The translations under genes and the position numbers were made by a program. This document shows, in pieces, positions 47,218 through 56,463 of a stretch of DNA of 64,000 nt. The notes beneath the pieces are model-generated. The model was not told the DNA's origin and did no database searches. It worked only from the letters and a program-made list of their open reading frames with translations. The DNA is from Microbispora siamensis. GTDB lineage: Bacteria; Actinomycetota; Actinomycetes; Streptosporangiales; Streptosporangiaceae. Location: positions 1-64,000 of the forward strand of contig NZ_BOOF01000011.1 in NCBI RefSeq assembly GCF_016863095.1, read 5' to 3'. How positions within the stretch are numbered: position 1 is the first letter of the stretch; every line of letters starts with the position of its first letter.

Positions 47218-50200
47218 TTCAGCTCCTCGGCGAGGCGTTCCGCCTCCTCGTCCGACATCTGGTCGAGCTCGGCGATCAGGAGTTCCTCGACCGCCCTGGC
47301 CAGCCCACCGACCGTGGGATGGGTGAACAGCGTGCGGATCGGCAGCTCCAGGCCGGTCGTGCCACGCAGCCGGGCGACGATACGCACGGCGAGCAGCGAG
47401 TGACCGCCGAGCGCGAAGAAGTCGTCGTGGACCCCGGCCTTCTCGACGCCGAGCACCTCGCCGAAGACCTCGGCCACCAGTTCCTCGGCGTCGGTGCCGG
47501 GCGCGACGTACGCCTCCCGGTGCGCCTGCGGAGCGGGCAGCGCGGCCCGGTCCACCTTGCCGCTCGGTGTCAGCGGCAGCCGGTCGAGCCGTGCCCAGGC
47601 GGTCGGCACCATGTACGGCGGAAGCGCCGCGCCGGTGAACTCCGCCAGCTCGGTGAAGTCGGCGGAGCCGGTGACATAACCCACCAGCGTGTCGCCGATC
47701 GCGACGACCGCCGCCTCGCCCACCTCGGGATGGGCCAGCAGGCGCGCCTCGATCTCGCCCGGTTCGATGCGGAACCCGCGCACCTTCACCTGGTCGTCGA
47801 GCCGGCCCAGGAACTCCAGCTGCCCGTCGGGCCGCCACCGCACCCGATCGCCGGTGCGGTAGACGCGCTCGCCGCACAGGTCGGCGAACCGCTCGGCGGT
47901 CAGCTCGGGACGGCCGAGGTAACCGCGGGCCACACCCACCCCGCCGATGCACAGCTCTCCGGCGGCACCGGGGGGAGCGAGCCGCCCGGCCGGGTCCAGG
48001 ACGTGTACGCGGGTGCCTCCGATGGGCCTGCCGATCGGCGGACGCCCGGGCGAGCCGTCCAGCTCGGCGAGCGTGGCGATGATCGTCGCCTCGGTCGGGC
48101 CGTAGGTGTTGACCAGCCGCACCCGGTCGCCGAACCGCTCACGCCAGCGGGTCACCGCCGCCTCGTGCACCTGCTCCCCGCCCAGGATGACCAGCCGCAG
48201 CTCCGGCGGCCAGGCGATCGACTCGATCTGGTCGACCAGGTGGTGCCAGTAGGCGGTCGGCAGATCCAGGACGGTGACGCCGTCGAGGTGGTCGGTGAGC
48301 GTCACCGCGCCGTCCGGCAGGAGCGTCAGACGGGCGCCGGCGGCCAGCGCCGGATAGATCTCCTCGGCGTGCGTGTCGAAGCCGAGCGAGGCGAACTGCA
48401 CGACCACGTCCCCCGGCCCCAGGCCGTACTCCCGGACCATCCACGAGACCCTGGCCGCGAGGTTGCGATGCTCCACGACGACACCCTTCGGCGTCCCGGT
48501 CGAGCCGGACGTGTAGATCACGTACGCCACGGCGTCGCCCGTGACCGGCACGGGATCGGGCGCGCTTCCGGAGACGGCCTGCGACGTGTACACCACTGGG
48601 ATCCCGGGCGGCAGCCCCCCAGCGATGTCGGGGGAGGTCAGGACGAGCGCGGCGGCGCTGTCGTCGAGCACGAACGCCAGCCGCTCGCCCGGATGTGCGG
48701 GGTCGAGCGGCAGGTAGGCCGCCCCGGCACGCCAGACAGCGAGCAGCGCGGCCACGGCGTCCGGTGTCCTGCCGAGGAGGACGCCCACGATGTCACCGGG
48801 GCCGACGCCGCGTCTCCGAAGCAGCGCGGCCAGCTCGCCGGCGCGCGCGTCCAGCTCGCCGTAGGTCAGGTCGCCCACGGCGCGGGAGTCCCGGTGCGCG
48901 CGTACGGCCGAGGCCACCAGCTCGGGGACGTACGGCTCGGCCGCGACGTCGGGCCCCCGGCCGAGCTCCAGCAGGCGGGCCTCCTCCGCCGGAGTGATCA
49001 GCCGCGGGGGAGCGGCGAAGTCCTGCCGCAGCACCCTCTCCAGCCGGGTCGCCATCGCCTCGATCGTGCCGTGGTCGAACAGCGCGGCGTCGTAGGAGAG
49101 CACGACGAGCAACTCGCGCTCGTCCTGCCACGCCTCCAGCATCAGGTCGAACTTGACCCGGTCGAAGCCGTGCGCGAACGGCTCGGCCACCAGCCCGGAG
49201 AAGGCGGCCGGGGTGGCGCCGGTGTCCTGGTTGTGCAGGATCGCCATCGTCTGGAAGGCGGGCACACGCAGCCGCTCGAACGGGATGCCCTGGTGCTCGA
49301 ACGCCGACAGGACCGCGTCGCGGGTCCGCTCCAGCGACTCCCCGAAACTCGCCAGGCCGGTCGCGACGGGCGGGCCGGGACGGATCAGCAGGACGTCGGC
49401 CAGGTAGCCGACCGTCTTCTCGAGCTCGACCCGGTCTCTGCCGGAGGCGACGGTGGCGATCGTGATGTCGCTCTGCCCGCTCTGCGCGGCGAGCACCGAC
49501 TGGTAGGCGGTCAGCAGCGTCATGAAAAGCGTCGCGCCGTGTTCCCTGCTCCGCTCGACCAGCCGCGCCACGTCCTCGGCGGGCAGCCGGAACGTGTGGA
49601 AGCCGCCCTTCCTGGCGGGAGGCGAGGTGCGTGGCCGGTCGGTCGGCAGGTCGAGCGGAGGCGCGCCGGCCAGCCGCTCGCCCCAGTAGGCGACGAGTTC
49701 GTCCTGGTTCCGCTCGCGCTGCCAGCGGGCGACGTCGCCGAACTGCAGCGGTACCGGGTCGAGCCGTTCGCCGGAGTAGAGCCGGGCCAGCTCGTCCAGC
49801 ATGACGTTCAGCGACCAGCCGTCGCCCAGGATGTGGTGGAGGACCACGCACAGGACGTGGTCGGCGGAGCAGAGGCGGATCAGCGTCGCGCGCAGCGGCG
49901 GCCGGGAGGCCAGGTCGAACGGCGCGTTCGTGCGCTCGGCGACCAGCGCCTCCGCGTGTGCGACGTCGGCGGCCGCGACCACCTCGACGGGCACGGGCCC
50001 CGGCGGCTCGACCACGGCGACCGGGGCGCCGTCGACCTCCGGGAACCTCGTGCGCAGGCTCTCGTGCCTGGAGACCAGCGCGGCCAGGGCTCGTTCCAGG
50101 GCCGCCGCGTCCAGCGGCCCGCGCAACCGCCGGACGATCCACATGGTGTACGAGGCGTCGTCCGGGTCGAGCCGGTGCAGGAACCAGAGCCGTTCCTGGC

Positions 50201-53200
50201 CGTGCGACAGCGGCGCGGGCTCCCCGGCCGGGCGGGGGCGCGGCCCGTCGTCGCCCCCCGTGGCGGTCTCGTCGAGCAGTTCGGCCAGCGCCGCGACGGT
50301 CGGGTGGGTGAACAACGCGCGTACCGGGATCCGCACCGGCAGCCTGGCGGTGACCATGGTGGCCAGCAGCGAATGACCGCCGAGCGCGAAGAAGTCGTCG
50401 TCCGCCCGGACGTCCTCGATGCCGAGCACCTCGGCGAAGACGCCGGCCACCAGCCGTTCGGCGTCGGTGCGCGGCGGGATGCCCGCCGACCTGGCGGCCC
50501 GAGGCTGCGGCAGGGCCTTCCTGTCGACCTTGCCGTTCGGGGTGAGCGGCAGCGCGTCGAGCGTCACGACGGTGGCGGGGACCATGTAGCCGGGCAGGTG
50601 CCCGGCGACGTGCCGCCGGAGGTCGAGGACGTCGGTCCGCGCCTCCGACCCCGCCGAAGCGTCCGAGCCGTCGGGAACGCCGGGGACGACGAAGGCCACG
50701 AGCAGGTCGTCGCGTACGGCGGCCACGGCCTGGCGGACGGCCGGATGCGCTTCGAGCACGGCCTCGATCTCGCCGAGCTCGATCCGGTGCCCGCGCAGCT
50801 TGACCTGGTTGTCCGTGCGGCCGATGAACTCCAGCGTGCCGTCCGCCAGCCATCTGACGACGTCGCCGGTGCGGTAGACCCGCTCGTCAGCGTGCCGCAC
50901 GAACCGCTCCGCCGTGAGGCCCGGGCGGCCGAGGTAACCTGCCGCGACACCGGCGCCGCCGATCAGCAGCTCACCGGGCACGCCGATCGGCACCCGGGCG
51001 CCTTCCGCGTCGACCACGTGGACGGTGGTGTTCCCGATCGGCCGGCCGATCGTCACCCGTCCGGGCCGCTCGGGCACCTCCCAGGCGGTCGACCAGATCG
51101 TGGTCTCGGTCGGGCCGTACATGTTGACGAGCCTGCGTACCCGCGCCCGCAGCTCGGCGGCGAGCGCGAGCGGGAGCGGCTCGCCGCCGGCGAGGGCGAC
51201 GACCGGCGGGAGGTCGCCCGCGAGCAGCACCCGCCAGCCCGAGGGGGTGGCCTGGACGTGGGTCACGCCCGTGCCGGCGATCAGCCGGGCGAGGGCCGCG
51301 CCGTCGCGTGCCGTCTCCGCGCCGGCGACGACCACCCGGCCGCCGGTGACCAGCGGCAGGTAGAGCTCCAGCGCGGAGATGTCGAACGACAGCGAGGTGA
51401 GCGCGAGCCAGACGTCCGACGGCTCCGATCCGACGAGGTCGCGCATGGCGAGCAGGAAGTTGGTGAGCGCGCGGTGCGGCACCACCACCCCCTTCGGCCG
51501 TCCCGTGGAGCCGGAGGTGTAGAGCACGTAGGCGGTGTCGCCGGGTGAGGGCCTCTCGGCGGGCGCCGCGTCAGCGGGATCCTCACCCGGGAGACCCGAG
51601 AGGAGGCCGGCGAGGTCGGCGTCGGTGAGGACGAGGGCCGCGCCCGAGTCCTCGATCATGTACTCGACGCGGGCCTCCGGGTAGTCGGGGTCCACCGGCA
51701 GGTAGGCCGCACCCGCCATCGCGACGCCGAGCAGCGCGACGATCATCGCCGGGCCGCGCGACATGCGCACCGCGACCACGCGGCCGCGCCCGACGCCCCG
51801 GTCGCGCAGCCGCGCCGCCAGCCCCGCCGCCCGTACGGCCAGCTCGCGGTAGGTCAGCTCCCGGCGAGGTGTGCCTTCCGCCACCACCGCGACCGCGTCG
51901 GGCGCGGCGGCCACCTGGTCGAGCACCAGGTCGACCAGGGTGAGCGGAGGCAGCTCGGCGGCGGTGTCGTTCCAGGCGGCGAGCCTGGCCCGCTCTCGCC
52001 CGGTGAGCAGCTCGAGCCGTCCCACGGGCAGCGAGGGGTCCGCGACCGCCGCGGCGAGGAGCACGAGGTAGCGCTCGGTCATCAGCTCGACCGTCTCGTG
52101 GTCGAAGAGCTCCTGACTGTAGATGGCGACGCCGAGCACGCCGCCGTCGTCCTCCGCGTACAGGTCGAGCGACAGGTCGACCCTGGCGGGGTGCCAGCCG
52201 AGCGGGAACGGCTCGGCGACCAGGCCCGGCACCGGATCGGCCACGTCGCCGTGGGTGTGCAGCGCGAACATGGTCTGGAACAGCGGTGTCCTGCTCGGGT
52301 CGCGTTCCACTCCGAGCACGCCGATCAGGCGCTCGAACGACACGTCCCGATGGGCGAGCGCGTCCAGGACGGCCCGGCGGGTGCGGCGGAGCAGTTCGGC
52401 GAAGCTCGGCGAACCGGACAGGTCACATCGGAGCACCATGGTCGTCGACAGGTAGCCGATCATCTGCTCCAGCTCGGTGCTGTCGCGCCCGGCCGAGGGA
52501 GTGCCCACGCAGAAGTCCGTCTGCCCGCTGTGCCGGGAGAGCAGCGCCTGGTAGGCCGCGAGCAGCAGCATGTACGGCGTGCAGCGCGCCTGCCGGGCCG
52601 ACTCCGCGACCTTGGCGGCCAGCTCGGGCGGGATGCGGAAACGGACCTCCCCGCCCGCCGTGCCCCGCGTGGCCGGACGCGGCCGGTCGGCGGGCAGTTC
52701 CAGGACGGGCGCCCCGGTCAGTCGCGACACCCACCAGTCCAGGTCCGCCCGGTTCAGGTCAGCGCGGTCGTCGCGGGTGCGCACGTGGTCGCCGTACTGC
52801 GGCGGGAGCGTCTCGGGGAGCGCGCGGCCCGCGTAGTGGGCGGCCACCTCGGTCCTGAGCACGTTAAGCGACCAGCCGTCGCCGTTGATGTGGTGCAACA
52901 CGACGCACAGCACGTGGTCGGCGGGGCCGAGACGCACCAGTGTGACCCGGAACGGCGGCCGCTCGGCGAGGTCGAACGCGGCATTGGTGCGGGCGCGCAC
53001 GATCCGCCCGGCCTCGTCTTCCGATCCCGCCGCGACCTGCTCGATCGTCACCGGCGCGGGCGGCTCCACGACGGCCGCCGGCCGTCCATCGACCTGGACG
53101 AAGCGTGTGCGCAGCGCGTCGTGCCTGGCCGCGACCGCGCCGAAGGCGGCCTCGAGGGCCGCGACGTCGAGCTCCCCGCGCAGCCGGTAGGCGTAGGCGG

Positions 53201-53282
53201 TGTTGTACGAGGGATCGTCGGGGTCGAGTTGGTTCAGAAACCAGAGTCGTTCCTGACCACGGGACAGCGGACCTGTCTTCAC
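47214..53282 (-). CDS. Two-module nonribosomal peptide synthetase, C-A-PCP-C-A-PCP
   Basis: NRPS of 2022 residues, no epimerisation or thioesterase domain. C1 (1-430, HHINGDG near 130), A1 (445-935), PCP1 (Ser near 968), C2 (1045-1440, HHILGDG near 1150), A2 (1455-1920), PCP2 (Ser near 1961). The specificity residues I read for A1 are D-I-L-Q-L-G-M-I-W, close to the glycine code. For A2 they are D-T-E-D-I-G-T-I-I; the acidic residues at positions 239 and 278 suggest a basic side chain, but I cannot assign it. C2 lacks about 12 residues between FERL and FQTM that other C domains have. Because C1 comes first, an acyl or aminoacyl group is expected upstream. GTG 53282; stop overlaps the carrier-protein start. 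Confidence 0.93.
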   Translation of the reverse strand: MKTGPLSRGQERLWFLNQLDPDDPSYNTAYAYRLRGELDVAALEAAFGAVAARHDALRTRFVQVDGRPAAVVEPPAPVTIEQVAAGSEDEAGRIVRARTNAAFDLAERPPFRVTLVRLGPADHVLCVVLHHINGDGWSLNVLRTEVAAHYAGRALPETLPPQYGDHVRTRDDRADLNRADLDWWVSRLTGAPVLELPADRPRPATRGTAGGEVRFRIPPELAAKVAESARQARCTPYMLLLAAYQALLSRHSGQTDFCVGTPSAGRDSTELEQMIGYLSTTMVLRCDLSGSPSFAELLRRTRRAVLDALAHRDVSFERLIGVLGVERDPSRTPLFQTMFALHTHGDVADPVPGLVAEPFPLGWHPARVDLSLDLYAEDDGGVLGVAIYSQELFDHETVELMTERYLVLLAAAVADPSLPVGRLELLTGRERARLAAWNDTAAELPPLTLVDLVLDQVAAAPDAVAVVAEGTPRRELTYRELAVRAAGLAARLRDRGVGRGRVVAVRMSRGPAMIVALLGVAMAGAAYLPVDPDYPEARVEYMIEDSGAALVLTDADLAGLLSGLPGEDPADAAPAERPSPGDTAYVLYTSGSTGRPKGVVVPHRALTNFLLAMRDLVGSEPSDVWLALTSLSFDISALELYLPLVTGGRVVVAGAETARDGAALARLIAGTGVTHVQATPSGWRVLLAGDLPPVVALAGGEPLPLALAAELRARVRRLVNMYGPTETTIWSTAWEVPERPGRVTIGRPIGNTTVHVVDAEGARVPIGVPGELLIGGAGVAAGYLGRPGLTAERFVRHADERVYRTGDVVRWLADGTLEFIGRTDNQVKLRGHRIELGEIEAVLEAHPAVRQAVAAVRDDLLVAFVVPGVPDGSDASAGSEARTDVLDLRRHVAGHLPGYMVPATVVTLDALPLTPNGKVDRKALPQPRAARSAGIPPRTDAERLVAGVFAEVLGIEDVRADDDFFALGGHSLLATMVTARLPVRIPVRALFTHPTVAALAELLDETATGGDDGPRPRPAGEPAPLSHGQERLWFLHRLDPDDASYTMWIVRRLRGPLDAAALERALAALVSRHESLRTRFPEVDGAPVAVVEPPGPVPVEVVAAADVAHAEALVAERTNAPFDLASRPPLRATLIRLCSADHVLCVVLHHILGDGWSLNVMLDELARLYSGERLDPVPLQFGDVARWQRERNQDELVAYWGERLAGAPPLDLPTDRPRTSPPARKGGFHTFRLPAEDVARLVERSREHGATLFMTLLTAYQSVLAAQSGQSDITIATVASGRDRVELEKTVGYLADVLLIRPGPPVATGLASFGESLERTRDAVLSAFEHQGIPFERLRVPAFQTMAILHNQDTGATPAAFSGLVAEPFAHGFDRVKFDLMLEAWQDERELLVVLSYDAALFDHGTIEAMATRLERVLRQDFAAPPRLITPAEEARLLELGRGPDVAAEPYVPELVASAVRAHRDSRAVGDLTYGELDARAGELAALLRRRGVGPGDIVGVLLGRTPDAVAALLAVWRAGAAYLPLDPAHPGERLAFVLDDSAAALVLTSPDIAGGLPPGIPVVYTSQAVSGSAPDPVPVTGDAVAYVIYTSGSTGTPKGVVVEHRNLAARVSWMVREYGLGPGDVVVQFASLGFDTHAEEIYPALAAGARLTLLPDGAVTLTDHLDGVTVLDLPTAYWHHLVDQIESIAWPPELRLVILGGEQVHEAAVTRWRERFGDRVRLVNTYGPTEATIIATLAELDGSPGRPPIGRPIGGTRVHVLDPAGRLAPPGAAGELCIGGVGVARGYLGRPELTAERFADLCGERVYRTGDRVRWRPDGQLEFLGRLDDQVKVRGFRIEPGEIEARLLAHPEVGEAAVVAIGDTLVGYVTGSADFTELAEFTGAALPPYMVPTAWARLDRLPLTPSGKVDRAALPAPQAHREAYVAPGTDAEELVAEVFGEVLGVEKAGVHDDFFALGGHSLLAVRIVARLRGTTGLELPIRTLFTHPTVGGLARAVEELLIAELDQMSDEEAERLAEELK

Positions 53283-53311
53283 GTGCCTACCCCCGGGGCA
53301 GGTGGCCTTCT

Positions 53312-53325
53312 GGAAAGATTCTTAA
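53312..53325. promoter_or_regulatory. GGAAA-N2-TTCTTA motif, copy 1
   Basis: GGAAAGATTCTTAA, about 30 bases upstream of the NRPS GTG, matches copy 2 at 11 of 14 positions. Confidence 0.45.
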
Positions 53326-53460
53326 CTGTTTTCGGCTGGCCGCAGTCTTCCACGGATCTTCGGCCACCCGCAAGGCTCCGCCGGTGCGGCGCCGGACCGG
53401 TTCGGCGGGAGGGGGTTGCCGCCCTCGGCGCGCTCATGTCAGACTGGCGCCGAAATTTAA

Positions 53461-53477
53461 TTAGGAAACTTTCTTAT
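53461..53477. promoter_or_regulatory. GGAAA-N2-TTCTTA motif, copy 2, imperfect palindrome
   Basis: TTAGGAAACTTTCTTAT is an imperfect palindrome centred on GAAACTTTC, within the A/T-rich patch about 90 bases upstream of the ligase start. It may bind a pathway regulator. Confidence 0.5.
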
Positions 53478-53566
53478 TAGAAAACCCGTACGGCCACGCG
53501 TGTCCGCGTGGCCGGGTGACCTCTGATCTGGCGATTCTCGTCCTGGCGACTTTCCGGGAGCCGATC

Positions 53567-54973
53567 GTGAGCATGACTCTTCCCGGCCTGCTTCGAGAGC
53601 GGGCCGCCGCCGACCCGGGCCGGGTGGCGATGACCGTCCACGGCTCGGGCTCGCTGACCTTCGGCGAGTGGGAGCGCAGGTCGTACGGCCTGGTCCGCGC
53701 GCTGCGCGGCCGGGGGATCGGCCGCGGTGACCGGGTGGGCCTCGTGTTCGGCAACGGCGACTGGCTGGACTACGCGGTCGCGTTCTTCGGCGTGCTCGGG
53801 GCGGGGGCGGTCGCCGTGCCGCTCTCCGACCGCCTGGCCCGCGGGGACGTCGACGCGATGCTCGCGCACTGCGGCGCCACCGCGGTGCTGCGGCCGGGCG
53901 AACTGCCGTACGCCGAGGGCGGCGGGGACGAGGATCTCGAACCGCCGGCGCCCGGCGACCCGGCGCAGATCCTCTACACGTCCGGCACCACGGGCCGGCC
54001 CAAGGGGGTCGCCGCCACCCACGCGAACCTGGCCCACGGCTGCGGGGGCCGCCGCAGGCCGTTCACCCACTCCAGGCACCTCGCGCACGCCTTTCCCGTC
54101 GGCACCAACGCCGGCCAGTGGATGCTGGTCAACGCCGTGGACGCGCACCCCGAGGTGGTCACGCTGCCGCGTTTCACGCCCGGCAGGTTCGCCGCGCTGA
54201 TCGAGCATTACCGGGCGGGCACGGTCTTCGTCGTCCCCGCCATGGCGATCGAGATGCTCGCCGCCGGGGTGCAGGCCAGGCACGACCTGTCGAGCGTGCT
54301 GCTGCTCGGCTCGGCGGCGGCGCCGCTGCCGGCGCGGGTCGCGGGCGATCTCAGCGCCGCGTTCCCCAACGCGACGATCACGAACTACTACACCTCGACC
54401 GAGGCCGCGCCCGCGCAGACCGTGATGATCTTCGATCCGGAGCGGCCGTCCAGCGTGGGCCGCCCGGTCTCCGGCGGGGCCGTCAGGATCGCCGCGGCGG
54501 ACGGCGGGGCGCTGCCGCCCGGCGCGACCGGCGAGGTGTGGATGCGGTCGCCGGCCGTCACCCGCGCCTACTACGGCGACGAGGCCGCCACCGGCGAGGT
54601 CTTCCGCGGCGGCTGGGTGCGCATGGGAGATCTCGGCTACCTCGACGACGACGGCTACCTCTACCTGGTCGATCGCGAGAGCGACGTGATCAAGTCGGGG
54701 GCCTACAAGGTGTCCACGATCCATGTCGAGGAGGCCGTCCACCGGCACCCCGGCGTCGTCGAGGCGGCCGCTTTCGGGGTGCCGCATCCCACGCTCGGCA
54801 AGGCCGTCGCGGTCGCCGTCGTCGGGACCGTCCCGCACGAGGAGCTGCGGATCTTCCTCAAGGACCTGCTGGCCCCGCACGAGCTTCCCGTACGGCTCAT
54901 CACCCTCGACGCCCTGCCACGCAACCACGGCGGCAAGGTGGACAAGCGCTCACTCCGAGAGGTCGCACTATGA
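53567..54973 (+). CDS. AMP-dependent acyl ligase / free-standing adenylation enzyme
   Basis: Adenylate-forming enzyme of 468 residues, without a carrier domain. Motifs in order: ILYTSGTTGRPKG (A3), YYTSTEAAPAQT (A5), MGDLGYLDDDGYLYLVDR (A7), SGAYKVS (A8) and the catalytic Lys in HGGKVDKRS (A10). It activates a carboxylic acid for loading on a carrier protein or CoA. The substrate pocket does not carry the alpha-amino-binding Asp pattern I can read confidently, so a fatty or aryl acid is as likely as an amino acid. GTG 53567 has GGGAG at 6-base spacing; ATG 53573 is the alternative. Its stop overlaps the next start (ATGA), so it probably feeds the C-PCP protein. Confidence 0.88.
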   Translation: MSMTLPGLLRERAAADPGRVAMTVHGSGSLTFGEWERRSYGLVRALRGRGIGRGDRVGLVFGNGDWLDYAVAFFGVLGAGAVAVPLSDRLARGDVDAMLAHCGATAVLRPGELPYAEGGGDEDLEPPAPGDPAQILYTSGTTGRPKGVAATHANLAHGCGGRRRPFTHSRHLAHAFPVGTNAGQWMLVNAVDAHPEVVTLPRFTPGRFAALIEHYRAGTVFVVPAMAIEMLAAGVQARHDLSSVLLLGSAAAPLPARVAGDLSAAFPNATITNYYTSTEAAPAQTVMIFDPERPSSVGRPVSGGAVRIAAADGGALPPGATGEVWMRSPAVTRAYYGDEAATGEVFRGGWVRMGDLGYLDDDGYLYLVDRESDVIKSGAYKVSTIHVEEAVHRHPGVVEAAAFGVPHPTLGKAVAVAVVGTVPHEELRIFLKDLLAPHELPVRLITLDALPRNHGGKVDKRSLREVAL

Positions 54974-56463
54974 CGCAGGTCTCGTTCGCCCAGCATGGGA
55001 TGTGGGTCACCGAGCGGATGGGGGCGGGGTCGGCATACCACATGCCGATCGTGATCCGCTTCGGCGGTTCGCCGGCTCCCGATCCCGCCGTGCTGGCCAA
55101 GGCGTGCGCAAGCGTGGTCGAGCGGCATCCGCTGCTGGGCCGGGCCGTACGCGAGCACGACGGGGTGCCCCACCTGGTGCCCGCCACCCGGCACCCGTCC
55201 CTGGAGACGGGCGAGTCGGTGGAGGAGGCCGTCAGGCGGCCCTTCGACCTGGAGAACGGCCCCCTCGTCCGCTTCACGCTCGTCGGCGACACCCTCGTGA
55301 TCGTCGCCCACCACCTGGTCTTCGACGGCGGGTCCAAGGACGTCCTGGTCGCCGACCTCGCCGCCTTCGCGGCCGGTGCCGTCCCGCCGCCGATCGAGCC
55401 TCTCGACCACGCCGCAGGCCAGCGGGAGCGGGTGGCCGCCCTGCTCGGCGAGGCTCGCGCGTTCTGGGCGGACAGGTGGCGCGAGCCGGGCGAGACTCTC
55501 CTACCGGGCGGGGTGCTCCGCTCCCGCCGGGCCGGTCAGGGGCGGCTGCTGGAGTTCACGCTCGACGTGCCCGATCTGCCCGGCCTGACCAGGTTCGAGG
55601 TGCTGCTCGCGGCGCTGCACGCGCTCCTCATGTCGTACGGCAACGCCGACGTCGTCACCGCGATCGACCTGTCGACCCGCACCGCCGAGTCGGAGGGACA
55701 CATCGGCCCCTTCGTCAACGAGCTGCCCGTCTTCTCCAGCCCGCCGCCCGACGCGCCGTTCACGACGTTCGCCGCCGGGCTGCGCGCCGAGCTCAGGAGC
55801 ATGTACACCTACCGCGAGGTCCCCCTGGCGAGGGCGGTCGCCGGGCTGAAACCCCATGCGGCGCTCGCCCCCGTCTCGGTCAGCTACCGGCGCGCCGCGG
55901 CGTACGGCACGGGCTCGGCGGAGGGGTTCGGTCAGGTCGACCGGCTGGCGTTCAACCACGCGGTGCGGGGCGCCCTGCAGCTCCAGGTCCTCGACCATGC
56001 CGGCCCTTCCGACGGCTCGGCGGTGACGGCACCGGGAATGACCGCGAGCCTCCGTTACGACCCCGGCGAGCTGGCCGATCCGGTCGGGTTCGCCGACGAC
56101 CTCCGGGCGGTGCTGGCGGCGGTCGCGCAGGATCCCGCCCGGCCCCTGGAGATGCTGCCGACCCGGGAACCCGTGGTCGCCTGGCCCGTCCCCGCGCCGC
56201 ACCTGGTGGAGGACACGGGCGACACCGGCGCCGGCGTGGATCTCGCCGATCCGCTGGCCGCCGAGATCCGCGCCATCTGGGAGGAGGTGCTCAAGCTCGC
56301 TCCCATCGAGCCGCACGACGACATCTTCGAGCTCGGCGGCCACTCGCTGACCATCACCCAGATCATCGCCCGCATGCGCAAGCGGCTGGGCGTGGAGGTC
56401 GAGCTGGACGACTTCTTCGACAATCCGACGATCGCCGGCGTGCTCCAGGTGATCCGCCGGTGA
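54970..56463 (+). CDS. Condensation-carrier didomain NRPS protein (C-PCP)
   Basis: Protein of 497 residues with a condensation domain (1-400; HHLVFDGGS near residue 114 keeps both His, Asp and Gly) and a peptidyl carrier domain (420-495; Ser near 460 in ELGGHSLTITQ). There is no adenylation domain, so the carrier is loaded in trans, most simply by the ligase encoded just before it. It could join the acyl unit to an amine or pass a chain to the next protein. Start and stop overlap both neighbours (ATGA and GTGA). Confidence 0.88.
   Translation: MTQVSFAQHGMWVTERMGAGSAYHMPIVIRFGGSPAPDPAVLAKACASVVERHPLLGRAVREHDGVPHLVPATRHPSLETGESVEEAVRRPFDLENGPLVRFTLVGDTLVIVAHHLVFDGGSKDVLVADLAAFAAGAVPPPIEPLDHAAGQRERVAALLGEARAFWADRWREPGETLLPGGVLRSRRAGQGRLLEFTLDVPDLPGLTRFEVLLAALHALLMSYGNADVVTAIDLSTRTAESEGHIGPFVNELPVFSSPPPDAPFTTFAAGLRAELRSMYTYREVPLARAVAGLKPHAALAPVSVSYRRAAAYGTGSAEGFGQVDRLAFNHAVRGALQLQVLDHAGPSDGSAVTAPGMTASLRYDPGELADPVGFADDLRAVLAAVAQDPARPLEMLPTREPVVAWPVPAPHLVEDTGDTGAGVDLADPLAAEIRAIWEEVLKLAPIEPHDDIFELGGHSLTITQIIARMRKRLGVEVELDDFFDNPTIAGVLQVIRR

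Larger units (their letters stand above)
53283..53566. promoter_or_regulatory. Divergent promoter region of the peptide operons
   Basis: A 284-bp region between the leftward NRPS and the rightward ligase starts. It contains an A/T-rich patch (53453-53485), rare in this window, fit for a promoter of the rightward operon, and two copies of a 14-base motif. No gene is seen. Confidence 0.65.

Noticed and set aside
47319-51548. Long plus-strand open frame of about 1400 codons
   Set aside because: It is antisense to the two-module NRPS, which has complete domains in order; the plus frame has low-complexity composition only.
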